Below, one piece after another: positions 1-11,155 of a stretch of 64,000 bases of DNA. Source of the stretch: Zea mays (taxonomy: Eukaryota > Streptophyta > Magnoliopsida > Poales > Poaceae); contig NC_050097.1 in assembly GCF_902167145.1 (NCBI RefSeq), forward strand, positions 147,151,982 through 147,215,981. The letters are read 5' to 3'. The position numbers and the translations under genes are program-made. Position 1 is the stretch's first letter. Every line of letters starts with the position of its first letter. The notes below the pieces were generated by a model. That model was not told where the DNA came from. It saw only the letters and a program-made list of their open reading frames with translations, and made no database searches.

Positions 1-467
1 TTATACTTAGTAATTGCTAATAAAATTTTGACCAACTTTAAAAGCAATGCTCAGCTCTAACCATCCTCTTTGGTAAGCCTTACACTTCACATGAGCTCCC
101 ACCTTTGGCGAGTTCATGCACATTATTCCCCACAACTTGTTGAGCGATGAACGTATGTGAGCTCACTCTTGTTGTCTCACACCCCCACAGGTCAAGAACA
201 GGTACCACAGGATGAGGCGCATGGAGGATGCTCTGACGAGTTCGTGAGAGGTTTAGGTCGTCGTCTCCCAGTCAACTTTGGATTGCTGGACCGTTGTCTC
301 CGTATAATGTAATTATTTATTTATTTTGTATAGAACTCCTGTTATGTAGTAAAGATGTGACATTCGATCTTGTGCCATGATTCATCATATGTGTGAGACT
401 TGGTCCCAGCACACCTGATGATTATGTTCGCGCCCGGGTCTTGGTGCCCCGAAACCCGGGTGTGACA
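1..467 (+). repeat. 3' part of the 5' LTR of element A
   Basis: Matches the end of the 3' LTR (4980-5447) and ends in GTGTGACA. The by-eye difference of about 3% means the element is not very recent. The rest of this LTR lies before the window. Confidence 0.85.
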
Positions 468-486
468 GAAGTGGTAACAGAGGAAT
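468..486 (+). other. Primer-binding site, element A
   Basis: Directly after the LTR end comes GAAGTGGTAACAGAGG. TGGTAACAGAG differs by one base from TGGTATCAGAG, the usual complement of the initiator-Met tRNA 3' end. The corresponding site of element B (37021) is TAAGTGGTATCAAAG, and both are followed within 20 bases by CTGTAGGAC. Confidence 0.7.
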
Positions 487-1652
487 GTTGACTGTAGGAC
501 GAAACCTAGATAGAACTGGACAACCATTGTTTACTTACCTTTGCTACTCTGATTCTTTCTAAACTTCTCTTAATCTTTTCTCATCTATTTCCGCTATACT
601 CTGATTATTCTTACCTTTTCTCTCTAAAGACAAATGTGGATTTCAAACTTGAAATCTTGTACCTAAAGTGACTTTTAGGAATAGGAGACCTGATCTTAAG
701 AACAAAAACAAAACTATTTTTTATATCTATGCACTTGAATGTTTGTTCTTATGAAATTTGTCTGATTTGGATCTTTTGTGATGAGTTGTGGAGTAATGTC
801 CACAATTACATCTGCATATACTTATATGCATAAATATAAATAAATAAAATTGATAAGATAACTACACAACCTAAATTATCTTCCATCAAAATATCTAGCT
901 TAATAGATCCATCTTATCTTAAAATATTCTATCTTATCTTTATGGGTCCATCTTATCCTAATAAGCATACTTATCCATCCTAGTTTAACAACCAGAATCT
1001 AATCCAAATTAATTAGATCTTATCTAGTATAATCTAGTCATACCAATCTAATCTAGATCCCATCTAATCTAATATGATCTAATCTAATGTGAGTTACTCA
1101 AACTTGTTAGTTGGTGCAAAAAAAAGAAAAGATTAGACCCTACTCCTATAAACATGTTTAACCTAAATTGGTACCTTAAGAACAACTCGATCATTCACAA
1201 CTACCTAACCTACCTGATATATTGCTTTATCTACCTATCCCACCCTAAAAGCACATGTAAACCCCGTTGGACCCATCTTATAATTCTCGACCATCTACCT
1301 GTCTAAACCGTCTAAATCCTAGTGGAGACACCAAGATCGAAGATGATCGACCTCATCAAATCGAGGAAGGATAAGATTCAAGCCAGATCTTCAAAAGGAA
1401 TCAAGATCCACAATCTTGGATAGAACCTTTCCTCACCCTACCCTTTCTTAACCAAACCTATCTATGCTCTAAAGACATCTTCTACCCTACATAATAAAGT
1501 GGACATACATATATATACCCATGCTCTCCTAATCACTCACTAATGAAAAAAGAGAGACTCTTGATTTTTGAACTAATTAGAAACTAAAATCTAAATTTTA
1601 AATCACTCTTCCTATATCCTCTTTCTTACAAATCTCGAGGACGAGATTTCTG
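487..1652 (+). other. Non-coding internal domain of element A
   Basis: About 1.2 kb, AT-rich, with long pyrimidine stretches and repeated variants of ATCTAATCTA near 950-1090. No frame longer than about 60 codons and no gag, protease or RT motif was seen on either strand. The stretch just before the polypurine tract (CTCGAGGACGAGATT) recurs before the 3' LTR of element B. The domain probably carries only packaging and priming signals. Confidence 0.6.
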
Positions 1653-1668
1653 TTAAGGGGGTAGGATT
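1653..1668 (+). other. Polypurine tract, element A
   Basis: TTAAGGGGGTAGGATT lies immediately before the TGTAACACCC LTR start, the normal place for plus-strand priming. The same sequence with one extra T precedes the 3' LTR of element B. Confidence 0.8.
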
Positions 1669-4600
1669 TGTAACACCCAAAATCCTATTTTTTAAAAAAC
1701 TAAGAAAATTTCTCCAAAGATTTTTGAATTATGATATCATTTAATGATACTTATCTTATTCTTGAAACTAACATCTCCTAAAACACAAAAAATAGTTTCT
1801 AATAAAGAGTACCCTATATGGTTCTAGCAATCCCTTGTTAAAATATATATATTTATAATTATTTTCTAAAGAATTTCATAAACGAGAGATTATATTTCTT
1901 AAAATACCTATTCTTTATTTTAGTGTGTACGAGTTTTATATTTGAAAGCATTTGCCTAAATAGGATAATAAATAAATTAATACAATATTGTTGCATTGGA
2001 GTTTTGATCTGTGCATTTGAACTTAAGTTTGCAAAATCAATACATAATTGAAATTGTGATTGAAATCCAAAAGGAATTGATAAGAAAATAAAAAAATAAA
2101 AAAAGGAGAAAGCTTCCCATGGGCAGATTTCCCCACCGCTCGACCCAGCCTCCCACCTCTGCCCTGGGCCTAATGGGCCAAATATACAACCGCGCGACCC
2201 ACTTAAGCCACTCGCCTGGCTGAGCTTCAGACGACTGTAGTGGTGTGTCACCGCCAGGCGGGACCCACCCGTCAGACCGCCCTCACACGCGTCACCCAAG
2301 CCTCTGTTATTGGGCCCCACCCGCCGGGACCTTCCTCTACCTGAAGCCGATCTCCGACCGAATCGCACCTAACCCGTCCTTAATCGTCGGTGATCGACCA
2401 CCAGTTAAATCCTTATCCGTCGGGATCTGGTGGGCCCCGTCCTATGTCCCTGCCCCGCGCTAATATAAATCGACCATGGTGCCCTTCCCTAATCATCTAT
2501 TCCATGCCTACCAAGACTCCTCACGGAGGAAGCAAAGAGACCGCCGGCGGAAAAGCTGTAGCCACCATCATCCACCAGCGAGGTAAGAGCCGCTTCCAAG
2601 GTTTTGACGTGATCCCCGCCCTCATAACAGTGTTTTGGTTGGAGTTGGCTCCCCTGGGCGTGGTCACAGATCCCATCCATGGCGCCCTCAGATGCTGGGC
2701 TTTGTCGCGGCTGGGTATCTATGGGAAGAAGACAGTGCTGTGGACGCCAGGAAAGAGAGAGCATCAAACTGCCTGTGTTGCCGCCATGCCACGAGGTCGG
2801 CCTTCGTCGCTTCAACCCGAGGACCAATCGCCACCGCGGTGGGGTGGCTACTTTGTCAGGCTCCATCTTTTGCCGCCATGGGCCGCCGTGGGGAAAACCC
2901 AATGTGCGCCACTGTTCGAGGTCCGATCCGTGCGGGGGTGCTTCAAGGTGATGTAAGGAAGAAGAGCGATAGAAACTACTGGTGCTGGGTCATGTGATCG
3001 ACGCGAATTTGCTGCCGTCGTATCAGCTCCGCTGCGGATCCGCCTTGATGCGTGGTCTGCTTCGTCGGTATACTAAGCATCGGTAAGGTGTGTCTTACCA
3101 TGATCTCCTCACCGCCTTGCGCCGTTCGGGGTATTGGTTGGGGGCAGAATCATGGAGTCGTCTCACGCCGGCGAAGTTGCCGTCGTGAGGGCTTGGCGGC
3201 GCCGCCTGGGCAGTGTCAAAAGAAGTGGATGAGAGCTGGAGCGTTGATCGGGGAACGAGCGGCTTAGATCTGGTGGCTAACTAACAGATCGGCCAGGGTG
3301 CTTCTCTGCCGTAGATCATAGATCGGAGGGGTGAGAACAGTTCAGACTTCATAAAATCCAGGCAGTCGGATATTGATCCAGTGGTCACCATCCATTACCG
3401 GTTCGGGTTATGGAGGATCTAATCCCGACCGTTGGAATCAATCTGACTGTCGAGATTAGAGCGTACCCCCTTCGGCTGTGTGATTTTGCATAAGAGTCCC
3501 TGGATTTATAGGATATCAACCCACGCTCCACTACTGTGTAAAAGTAATTTAACTTAGGTCCTGCAATTCGCAAAACAGACCCTGTGCTATTGGAAAATCC
3601 TAGCCGCAGCCCAGAAAGTGAATAAATGGAATAAAATAATTCAGAAAATATTTTCTAGTATAGAAATAAACCTAGAATCTTATTTAATTCATATTTAGTT
3701 CATCTTAGCTCCGAATTAATTTATTCCAGTTGCTATAAATTCATAATAATATTTTTTATCATCTGGTAACCATATTTTATTATGAAACATGGGTATAATT
3801 CATGCACTTAATTTCTTTTGTGTTCAACACTTAAATCTTTATAAAATCATAACTTTATAACCGTAACTCCTTTCTGATCCATTCTGGTTGCATTAGTCTC
3901 ACAATAATATTTATTATCATCTGGTAACTTTGTTTTTATCATGAAATATAGGTTAAAATGTTACACTTAGTCTATTCTATATTTAACCACGTGGATCTTC
4001 GGAAAACCATAACTTCATATCTATAACTCCGAATTTAGCGATTCTTGTACACGCGATCTCGTAGCGACACATAGATTATTATTATTCAGTTTGTTATTAT
4101 GTTTGGTGTGATGTTAATTTTGCCTATGCACTGCTTGATTGTATTGCTACGACTAGCGTGAGGTCACGAGTCATCTGGAGATCATCCTGGTACCTGGAAT
4201 CTCAAGTCCCAGGCAAGTTGTGCCCTTGATCACTTCTTTTTACCCACTCATGTTCTAATTAATCATAATGATCTGCATAGGTTAATTTTGATGGGACCCA
4301 ATAGGATACCCTAGTTTATCTATCTTTATACCTTGTTTACCACTGAACTTTCTGGGTAGTACTTGCTAGTGCTATATGTGGTTTTGGGTATGGAGATACA
4401 TTTTATTCATGATTATATCTTTGTTATCAGTTGTTATTTACTGTTCATGATAAGATCATTATGTTAATTGGAACATGGAGTACCACCCGGGAAAACAGTG
4501 CTACCACAAGGGTTTATGGACGCCCTTGGCTGATTAATTAGGAAAGCTAGTGGATGACTACCTTACCCGAAAGGGGTAAGGGCAGTAGGGGAGTGGTCAG

Positions 4601-5447
4601 TGTAGGGAGGCCCTTGGGATGATTTTGCTGCGATGGCGGTCATGCGAGGGATTCCTGCATTGGAGCTTCCTATAAACTGTAGCGGGTTTTCTGAAGCTAG
4701 TGGAACTTTGTAAAGGCCTCGTAGTGTTACCCTACCTCGCCTCCTCGGTAGAGGTGTATGGGATTGGCCGTCTCTTGGCAGATGGGTAACATGACTTGTG
4801 GGTAAAGATGCGCAACCTCTGCAGAGTGTAAAACTGGTATACTAGCCATGCTCACGGTCATGAGCAGCTTGGACACTCACATGATTAAATTATGGAACCT
4901 AAACTCAATTTGTCATATGCATTGCATCGCAGGTGAGGTTGTTACTTTTGTTCTACTACTTAATTGGGTTGGTATTTACTTATACTTAGTAATTGCTAAT
5001 AAAATTTTGACCAACTTTAAAAGCAATGCTCAGCTCTAACCATCCTCTTTGGTAAGCCTTACACTTCACATGAGCTCCCACCTTTGGCGAGTTCATGCAC
5101 ATTATTCCCCACAACTTGTTGAGCGATGAACGTATGTGAGCTCACTCTTGCTGTCTCACACCCCCCATAGGTCAAGAACAGGTACCACAGGATGAGGCAC
5201 ATGGAGGATGCTCTGACGAGTTCGTGAGAGGTTTAGGTCGTCGTCTCCCAGTCAACTTTGGGTTGCTGGACAGTTGTCTCCGTATGTTGTAATTATTTAT
5301 TTATTTTGTATAGAACTCTTGTTAAGCAATAAAGATGTGACATTCGATCATGTGCCATGATTCATCATATGTGTGAGACTTGGTCCCAGCACACCTGATG
5401 ATTATGTTCACGCCCGGGTCTTGGTGCCCCGAAACCCGGGTGTGACA
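1669..5447 (+). repeat. 3' LTR of element A (3.78 kb)
   Basis: Begins TGTAACACCC after the polypurine tract and ends GTGTGACA. It is AT-rich at both ends with a GC-rich block at about 2110-3300. A TATA-like ATATAAAT at 2463-2470 near the start of that block may be the promoter. Open frames there, such as 2390-2956, occur on both strands and resemble nothing, so I do not call them genes. Parts of 3390-4930 are recognisable in the LTR-like sequence at 51090-54745. The five bases after it, CTTGG, should be the target-site duplication, but the matching copy lies outside the window. Confidence 0.8.
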
Positions 5448-6192
5448 CTTGGCCAGGCTATCGGTGAGCGGGACCGATCTCGTAGCCAAGCTGCCGAGGA
5501 CGTGAGCCGGGCTGAGGCCCTTTGGGGTCAGCTGGCTGATGCTACGGAGCAGTTAGCCGAGGCCCTTAGGTCTGCCCAGTCCGCCCAAGCCGAGGCCTCG
5601 CGGCAGCGCGCCCGGGCCGAAGGTATGCCTTGCCCGCTTTGCGACTTGGTTTTTGTCTCCATTCTTCACCTTGCGTCTGAAAAAAGTTGTCCTGCCATCT
5701 GCAAGGTTCGAGACGGCTCTTGATGAGGCCGTCAAGAACTGCAAGGCGCTTGCCGAGGCGGCTGAGCAGAAGGAGGCCGAGCGTGTGGCCATGTCCGAGG
5801 CCATCTCGGCTTTCTGTCAGGCCTTTGGCCTCGACGGCGTCCCCTCGGGTAGCACCCCCCAGAGTCATCTGCGGGCCTTGGGCGGCCATGTGCGCAACAG
5901 ACTCCGCGGGGTGCTGCACCATGGTGTTAGGCGGGCCTTCGTCGTGCTTGCTTCCCACTACGACGTGGATCTGGAGTGGGTTAGCAAGGGGTACTGCTTA
6001 CCCGACGATGAGGAGGCTGCCTTAGCTGAGCTCCAGAGGCTTGACGCGGCTGTCGAGGGTCCAAGTGCGGCGCTGGCTTCCTCCTTCGAGGTGGAGGTCC
6101 TTCCGCCCGTGTCGCCGCCTAGGGCCGGGCCAGATTCTGCCGAGGGTGGAAACGACGCAGAGGGTGCCGCTCCTCCCCCTACCACTGTCTGA
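5448..6192 (+). pseudogene. C-terminal part of the antisense coiled-coil protein of the Huck-like element
   Basis: Reads on the strand opposite to gag-pol, downstream of integrase and convergent with it. The first piece (5448-5621) is rich in Ala, Glu, Arg and Gln with a helical pattern (RAEALWGQLADATEQLAEAL). An intron of about 83 bases follows (GTATG donor near 5622, acceptor near 5705, exact site unclear). The second exon continues the coil and has a conserved-looking segment RRAFVVLASHYDVDLEWVSK, an acidic tail and a TGA at 6190-6192. Antisense additional ORFs are known in the Tat lineage, and their function is unknown. The N-terminal half, where a Transposase_28-like domain would be expected, is cut off by element A, so this copy is a fragment. 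The few in-frame codons before 5448 belong to the LTR. Confidence 0.65.
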
Positions 6193-6303
6193 GCCTGCAA
6201 GAACAGTTTGCTTGAAGTATGCGTATGTTTTTTGCGGCCACCGAGGCCTAAACATTTTAATCGTGGGATTATAAAGTTGTGTTTTCTTTCCTCTCGTTTT
6301 GTG

Positions 6304-6725
6304 TGTTAAGACCTGTTCGGTAGCAGAATCCCTCGTCCGAGCGTGAGTCACTTTTCGCGGAAGGTGATGAGTGAGGTATCTGTATCCCGGAGGCGTAGGA
6401 GTCCCTCGGCTCGGTCGGCCTTGCCGCTTACGTGGTCCCTCGTCGTTTTTAGGATTCTATTATCGATGCAGTCGAAATGGCACGAAAGTCGTTCTGGCAG
6501 AAAAGTTTTCGAGCGTTAGGACCTGTTCGGTAGCAGAATCGCTTATCCGAGCATGAGTTACTTTTCGCGGAAGGTGATGAGTGAGGTATCCGTATCCCGG
6601 AGGCGTAGGAGTCCCTCGGCTCGATCGGCCTTGCCGTTGAAGGTCTCTCTCGCTTGTCTTTAGGATTCTGTTATCGAAGCAGTCGAAAAGCGCGAAAGAC
6701 GTTCTGGCAAAAGACCTTTCCGAGA
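6304..6725. repeat. Two ~210-bp tandem repeats between the convergent genes
   Basis: GTTAAGACCTGTTCGGTAGCAG at 6304 recurs near 6514 as GTTAGGACCTGTTCGGTAGCAG, and each copy goes on to TTTTCGCGGAAGGTGATGAG, TCCCGGAGGCGTAGGAGTCC and a TTTAGGATTCT segment. The array fills the gap between the stop of the antisense gene (6192) and the stop of pol (6866). It may carry the 3' ends of both transcripts (inference). Confidence 0.8.
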
Positions 6726-6865
6726 AAAATTTTGACGCAGAGGGGGTTCCCCCCTTCTAGCCCCTGAGGGAGGGTCGGGCTTTGCCGAGGCAAGCCTGAT
6801 CCTTCCTTGATGGTTAGACTTTATTTAAGTAAAGAAAACGAGGTACATAAACGACTTGAAACATT

Positions 6866-8182
6866 TTAAGGGTAAAAGCGACGTAGTTGTTGGATGTTCC
6901 AAGCGTTGTTGTAGACCTCGCCTTGATCGTTGGCCAGCTTGTATGTTCTGGGCTTCAAAATCTTGGCGATGATGAAGGGCCCTTCTCAGGGAGGAGTAAG
7001 CTTGTGGCGCCCTCGGGCGTCTTGTCGCAGCCGAAGTACCAAGTCTCCCACTTGGAAGCCTCGGGGCCGAACTCTTCGGGTGTGGTAGCGTCGCAGGGAC
7101 TGCTGATACCGCGCCGAGTGTAGTAAGGCCACGTCCTGAGCCTCTTCCAGCTGGTCCAACGAATCTTCTCGGTTGATCTGGTTGCTTTGGTCGTCGTAAG
7201 CCTTTGTCCTCGGGGAACCGTATTCTAAGTCCGTGGGTAGGATGGCCTCGGCCCCATAGACTAGAAAGAACGGTGAGAAACCCGTGGCTTGGCTCGGCGT
7301 CGTCCTCAGACTTCAAACCACCGAGGGTAGTTCCTTTATCCACCGCTTACCGAACTTATTGAGGTCGTTGTATATCCTCGGCTTTAGTCCCTGGAAAATC
7401 ATACCGTTGGCGCGCTCCACCTGCCCATTGGTCATTGGGTGAGCTACGGCGGCCCAGTCCACACGGATGTGGTGGTCTTCACAGAAGTCCAGGAACTTCT
7501 TCCTAGTGAACTGCGTGCCATTGTCGGTGATGATGGAGTTCGGGACCCCAAAGCGATGGATAACATTTGTGAAGAACGCCACCGCCTGCTCGGACCTGAT
7601 GCTGGTTAAGGGTCGGACCTCGATCCACTTGGAGAATTTGTCGATGGCGACTAGCAGGTGCTTGAAGCCCCCAGGTGCCTTCTGCAAGGGACCGACGAGG
7701 TCCAGACCCCATATGGCAAACGGCCAAGTGATGGGTATCGTTTGCAGGGTCTGAGCGGGCAGGTGCGTCTGTCTTGTGTAGAATTGACACCCTCTGCAGG
7801 AGCGTACAATCCTAGTGGCGCCGGCCACTGCGGTCGGCCAGTAGAAACCTTGCCGGAAAGCGTTTCCGACGAGGTTCTGAGGTGCTGCATGGTGACCGCA
7901 AGCCCCCGAGTGTATTTCTTGTAACAGCTCTTGTCCTTGGGCGACGGATATGCACCGTTGGAGAATGCCTGAGGGGCTGCGGTGGTACAACTCTTTCTCA
8001 TCACCCAGTAAAACGAACGACTTGGCGCACCGAGCCAGTCGCCGAGCTTCGGCCTTGTCGAGGGGCAGCTCTCCTCGGAGGAGATATTGCAGGTACGGGG
8101 TCTGCCAGTTTTTGTTTGGCGCAACCCTGTTCCTCTCTCCCTCGATGCGCAAGGCCTCACCCTCGGCAGCCGAGGGTACCAC
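6866..8182 (-). pseudogene. Integrase of the Huck-like element
   Basis: The longest open piece starts at 8182 (289 codons). Counting from its first Met, it has the zinc-binding HHCC set (H91, H97 or H98, C129, C132) and the catalytic triad D161 (WGLDLVGP), D220 (ITDNGTQF) and E256 (NGQVERANG), with the normal D-35-E spacing. An in-frame TGA near 7313 follows LPSVV, where a Trp codon is usual. The frame then goes on through the C-terminal region to a natural-looking TAA at 6866-6868 after RRFYP. No chromodomain is seen, as expected for Tat rather than chromoviruses. Upstream, a frameshift near 8190-8200 separates it from RNase H. Confidence 0.85.
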
Positions 8183-8198
8183 GGGCTGGGCCGAGGTC

Positions 8199-8882
8199 TC
8201 ATCGGGTTCGGGCGTCGTCGAGTTTCACGGATGGTTGATATATGTCCCTGGAGAAGACGTCCGGGGGAACCGTCGTTCGCCCCGAGGCTATTTTAGCCAG
8301 CTCATCCACAGTCTCGTTGTACCACCAAGCGACATGGTTGAGTTCCAGCCCGTGGAACTTATCTTCCAAGCGCCAAACTTCGTCGCAATAGGCCTCAATT
8401 TTTTTATCGTGGCAGTGGGAGTTCTTCATGACTTGGTCAATGACGAGCTGCGAGTCACCCCGAGCGTCGAGGCGCCGAACCCCTAGCTCGATGGCGATGC
8501 GCAACCCATTAACCAGAGCCTCGTACTCGGCCATGTTGTTTGACGCTGGAAAATGGAGGCGCAGCACGTAGCGCACATGTTTCCCGAGGGGCGAGATGAA
8601 GAGCAGGCCAGCACCTGCTCTTGTTTTCATCAGCGACCCATCGAAGTACATGGTCCAAAGTTTAGGCTGGATTGGAGCTGTCGGCAATTGGGTGTCGACC
8701 CATTCCGCCAGGAAGTTCGCCAAGACTTGGGATTTTATGGCCTTCCGAGGGGCAAATGAAATTGTTTCGCCCATGAGTTCCACTGCCCATTTTGCTATCC
8801 TAAACGAGGCCTCTCGGCACTGGATGATCTCTCCCAGGGGGAAGGATGACACCACAGTCACCGGATGAGACTCGAAGTAGTG
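8199..8882 (-). pseudogene. RNase H domain of the Huck-like element
   Basis: Degrades the RNA strand during reverse transcription. From the Met at 8861, D74 in MYFDGS, the MAEYEAL Glu and the DSQLVIDQV Asp are all present, so the active site is visible. A second segment after KNSHCHDKKIEAYC contains NETVDELAK, the region of the last Asp. A TGA at about 8882, where CGA is expected (RRKL then stop), cuts it from the RT connection. The frame ends at 8199 and integrase resumes in another frame. Confidence 0.8.
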
Positions 8883-10090
8883 TCACAACTTTCGTCGCGT
8901 CAGAATTACTGCGTACAGTAGCTTCTGGATTTGTGGGTAGCGGATCTTGGTCTCGGATAGTACCTCACTGATGAAGTAGACCGGCCTCTGGACGAGCAGT
9001 GCATGCCCCTCTTCTCGTCTCTCGACCATGATCGCGGCGCTGACCACCTGAGTGGTTGCGGCTACGTAGATCAAGAGGGCTTCTCCCGCAGTGGGGGCAC
9101 CAAGATGGGTGTGTTTGTAAGGAGTGCCTTTAAGTTCCTGAGGGCTTCCTCGGCCTCGGGGGTCCAAGTGAAGCGCTCGACCTTCCTTAAGAGGCAGTAC
9201 AAGGGCAATCCTCTCTCGCCGAGGCGCGAGATGAAGCGGCTCAGAGCCGCAAGGCATCCCATGACCCTTTGTACTCCTTTTAGATCCTTGATGGGTCCCA
9301 TGTTGGTGATGGCTGTGATTTTCTCCGGGTTGGCCTCGATGCCTCTTTTGGAGACGATGAACCCCAGGAGCATGCCTCGGGGGACTCCGAAGACACACTT
9401 CTCGGGATTGAGTTTTACGCCCTTCGCACGCAGGCACCCGAAAGTCACTTCGAGGTCGGAGAGGAGGTCAGAGGCCTTTCTTGTCTTGACAATGATGTCA
9501 TCGACGTAAGCCTCAACCGTTCGGCCGATGTGCTCCCCAAACACATGGTTCATGCACCTTTGGTAGGTTGCACCTGCATTCCTCAAGCCAAATGGCATAG
9601 TAATATAACAATACATGCCAAAGGGTGTGATGAAAGAAGTCGCGAGCTGGTCGGATTCTTTCATCTTGATTCGGTGATAACCTGAATAGGCGTCGAGGAA
9701 TGACAGGGTTTCGCACCCAGCAGTGGAGCCCACAATTTGATCGATGTGAGGCAGAGGGTAGGGAACCTTCGGACATGCTTTGTACAGACCAGTGTAGTCT
9801 ACGCACATCCTCCATTTCCCACCTTTTTTCTTTACAAGCACAGGGTTAGCTAACCATTCGGGATGGAATACCTCTTTGATGAACCCTGCAGCCATCAACT
9901 TGTGGACCTCCTCGCCTATGGCTCTGCGCTTATCTTCGTCAAAGCGGCACAGGTGCTGCTTCACGGGTCAGGCTCCAGCTCGGATATCCAGCGAGTGCTC
10001 GGCGACATCCCTTGGTATGCCTGGCATGTACGAGGGACTCCACGCAAAAATTTTTGCATTTGCACGGAGAAAGTCGATGAGCACTGCTTC
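8883..10090 (-). pseudogene. Reverse transcriptase of the Huck-like element
   Basis: RT copies element RNA into DNA in the virus-like particle. From the Met at 9964, the frame has FLDAYSGYH at residues 89-97, the LRNAGATYQR motif and the catalytic YVDD at 153-156, followed by the thumb and connection region. The frame runs from just after the protease stop at 10091, without its own start, as expected for a polyprotein. It breaks near 9090 in a C-run (one base short), and the connection continues in the shifted frame to 8883. Gag, protease and RT share a single frame, so the ancestor had one gag-pol frame. Confidence 0.85.
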
Positions 10091-11155
10091 CTATTTGGGG
10101 TCGAGCTTGGAGCCGATCCTGACTTGCTTGCAGGCGTCGTTGCTGGGGTCGAGGGCGACGGTCTTAACCGCCTCAACTGCTTCGAAGTTGCCGGTGTGGC
10201 GCTTCGTGTCAGGCGCCTCCTTGGAGAGGCATTCCAGGTCGGCGATGAGGGCCTCGGACTCGGCGATGGCCTCAGCGTACTCCACGCATTCCACGTCGCA
10301 CTCGTAAGCATGGCGGTACGTGGAATCGACGGTGATGATTCCGTTGGGGCCCGACATCTTGAGCTTCAGGTACGTGTAGTTGGGGACGGCCATGAACTTG
10401 GTGTAGCACGGTCTCCCCAGCACCGCATGATAGGTCCCTCGGAACCCGACCACCTCGAACGTGAGGGTTTCCCTGCGGAAGTTGGAGGGAGTTCCGAAGA
10501 AGACGGGCAAATCAAGTTGCCCAAGGGGCAAGACGCGCTTACCAGGGATGATCCCGTGAAAGGGTGCTGCACCGGCCCGGATCGTGGATAGATCTATCCC
10601 CAAGAGCCCTAGGGTCTCGGCGTAGATGATGTTGAGGCTGCTACCTCCGTCCATGAGGACCTTGGTGAGCCTAGCTTTGCCGATGACGGGGTCGACGACA
10701 AGCGGGTACCTTCCTGGGCTCGGCACATAGTCGGGGTGGTCGCCTTGGTCGAAGGTGATGGGCTTGTCGAACCAGTCTAGGTAGACCGGCGCCACTACCT
10801 TCACCGAGCAGACCTCCCGGTGCTCTTGCTTGCGGTGTCGAGTCGAGGCGTTCGCCACCTGTTCGCCGTAGATCATGAAGCAGTCGCGGACCTCCGGGAA
10901 CTCCTCCTTGTCGCCCCCCTTCTTGTTCTTGCCTTGGTCCTTGCCACCTTCTGTCGAGGGTCCCGCCTTGATGAAGTAACGCCGGAGCATGTCGCACTCC
11001 TCAAGGGTGTCCTTGACGGGACCCCTGTGATAGGGGCACGACTCCTTGAGCATTTTGTCAAACGTGTTGACTCCTCCGGGGGGCTTCCGAGGATTCCTGT
11101 GCTCAGCAGTAGCGATGAGATCCGCGTCAATGGCGTCGCGCTTTGCTTGCGCCTT
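10091..11155 (-). pseudogene. Aspartic protease region of the Huck-like gag-pol
   Basis: The open segment 11053-10091 has a Cys/His-rich start (CPYHRGPVKDTLEEC), then LTKVLMDGGSSLNII with the active-site D-G-G-S at residues 135-138 from the Met at 11053, and the second-loop AVLGRPCY. It matures Gag and Pol. It is in frame with gag upstream and RT downstream. The terminating TAG after LDPK at 10088-10090 is one C-to-T change from CAG, so it looks like decay rather than a gag/pol boundary. The 242-codon plus-strand frame 9863-10591 is its shadow. Confidence 0.8.

Larger units (their letters stand above)
1..5447 (+). mobile_element. Non-coding long-LTR retrotransposon (element A), 5' truncated by window edge
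   Basis: The first 467 bases match 4980-5447 with roughly 13 substitutions and one indel by eye, so they are the end of a 5' LTR and the end of its 3' LTR partner. Between them lie a primer-binding-like site, a 1.2-kb internal region without a credible gene, and a polypurine tract directly before a TGTAACACCC LTR start. The complete 3' LTR is about 3.78 kb, three times the internal domain. The layout is that of a non-autonomous Gypsy-like element mobilised by proteins made elsewhere (inference). Maize families with comparably long LTRs exist (flip, gyma, prem1), but I cannot assign one. It was inserted into the antisense gene of the Huck-like element that resumes at 5448. Confidence 0.8.

Noticed and set aside
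2245..2997. Overlapping open frames (up to 188 codons) in the GC-rich part of the element A LTR
   Set aside because: Present on both strands and in several frames at once, without recognisable motifs, and inside an LTR. Explained by high GC content.
9863..10591. 242-codon plus-strand frame
   Set aside because: Exact shadow of the protease-RT coding strand, and not the known position of an antisense gene in this lineage.
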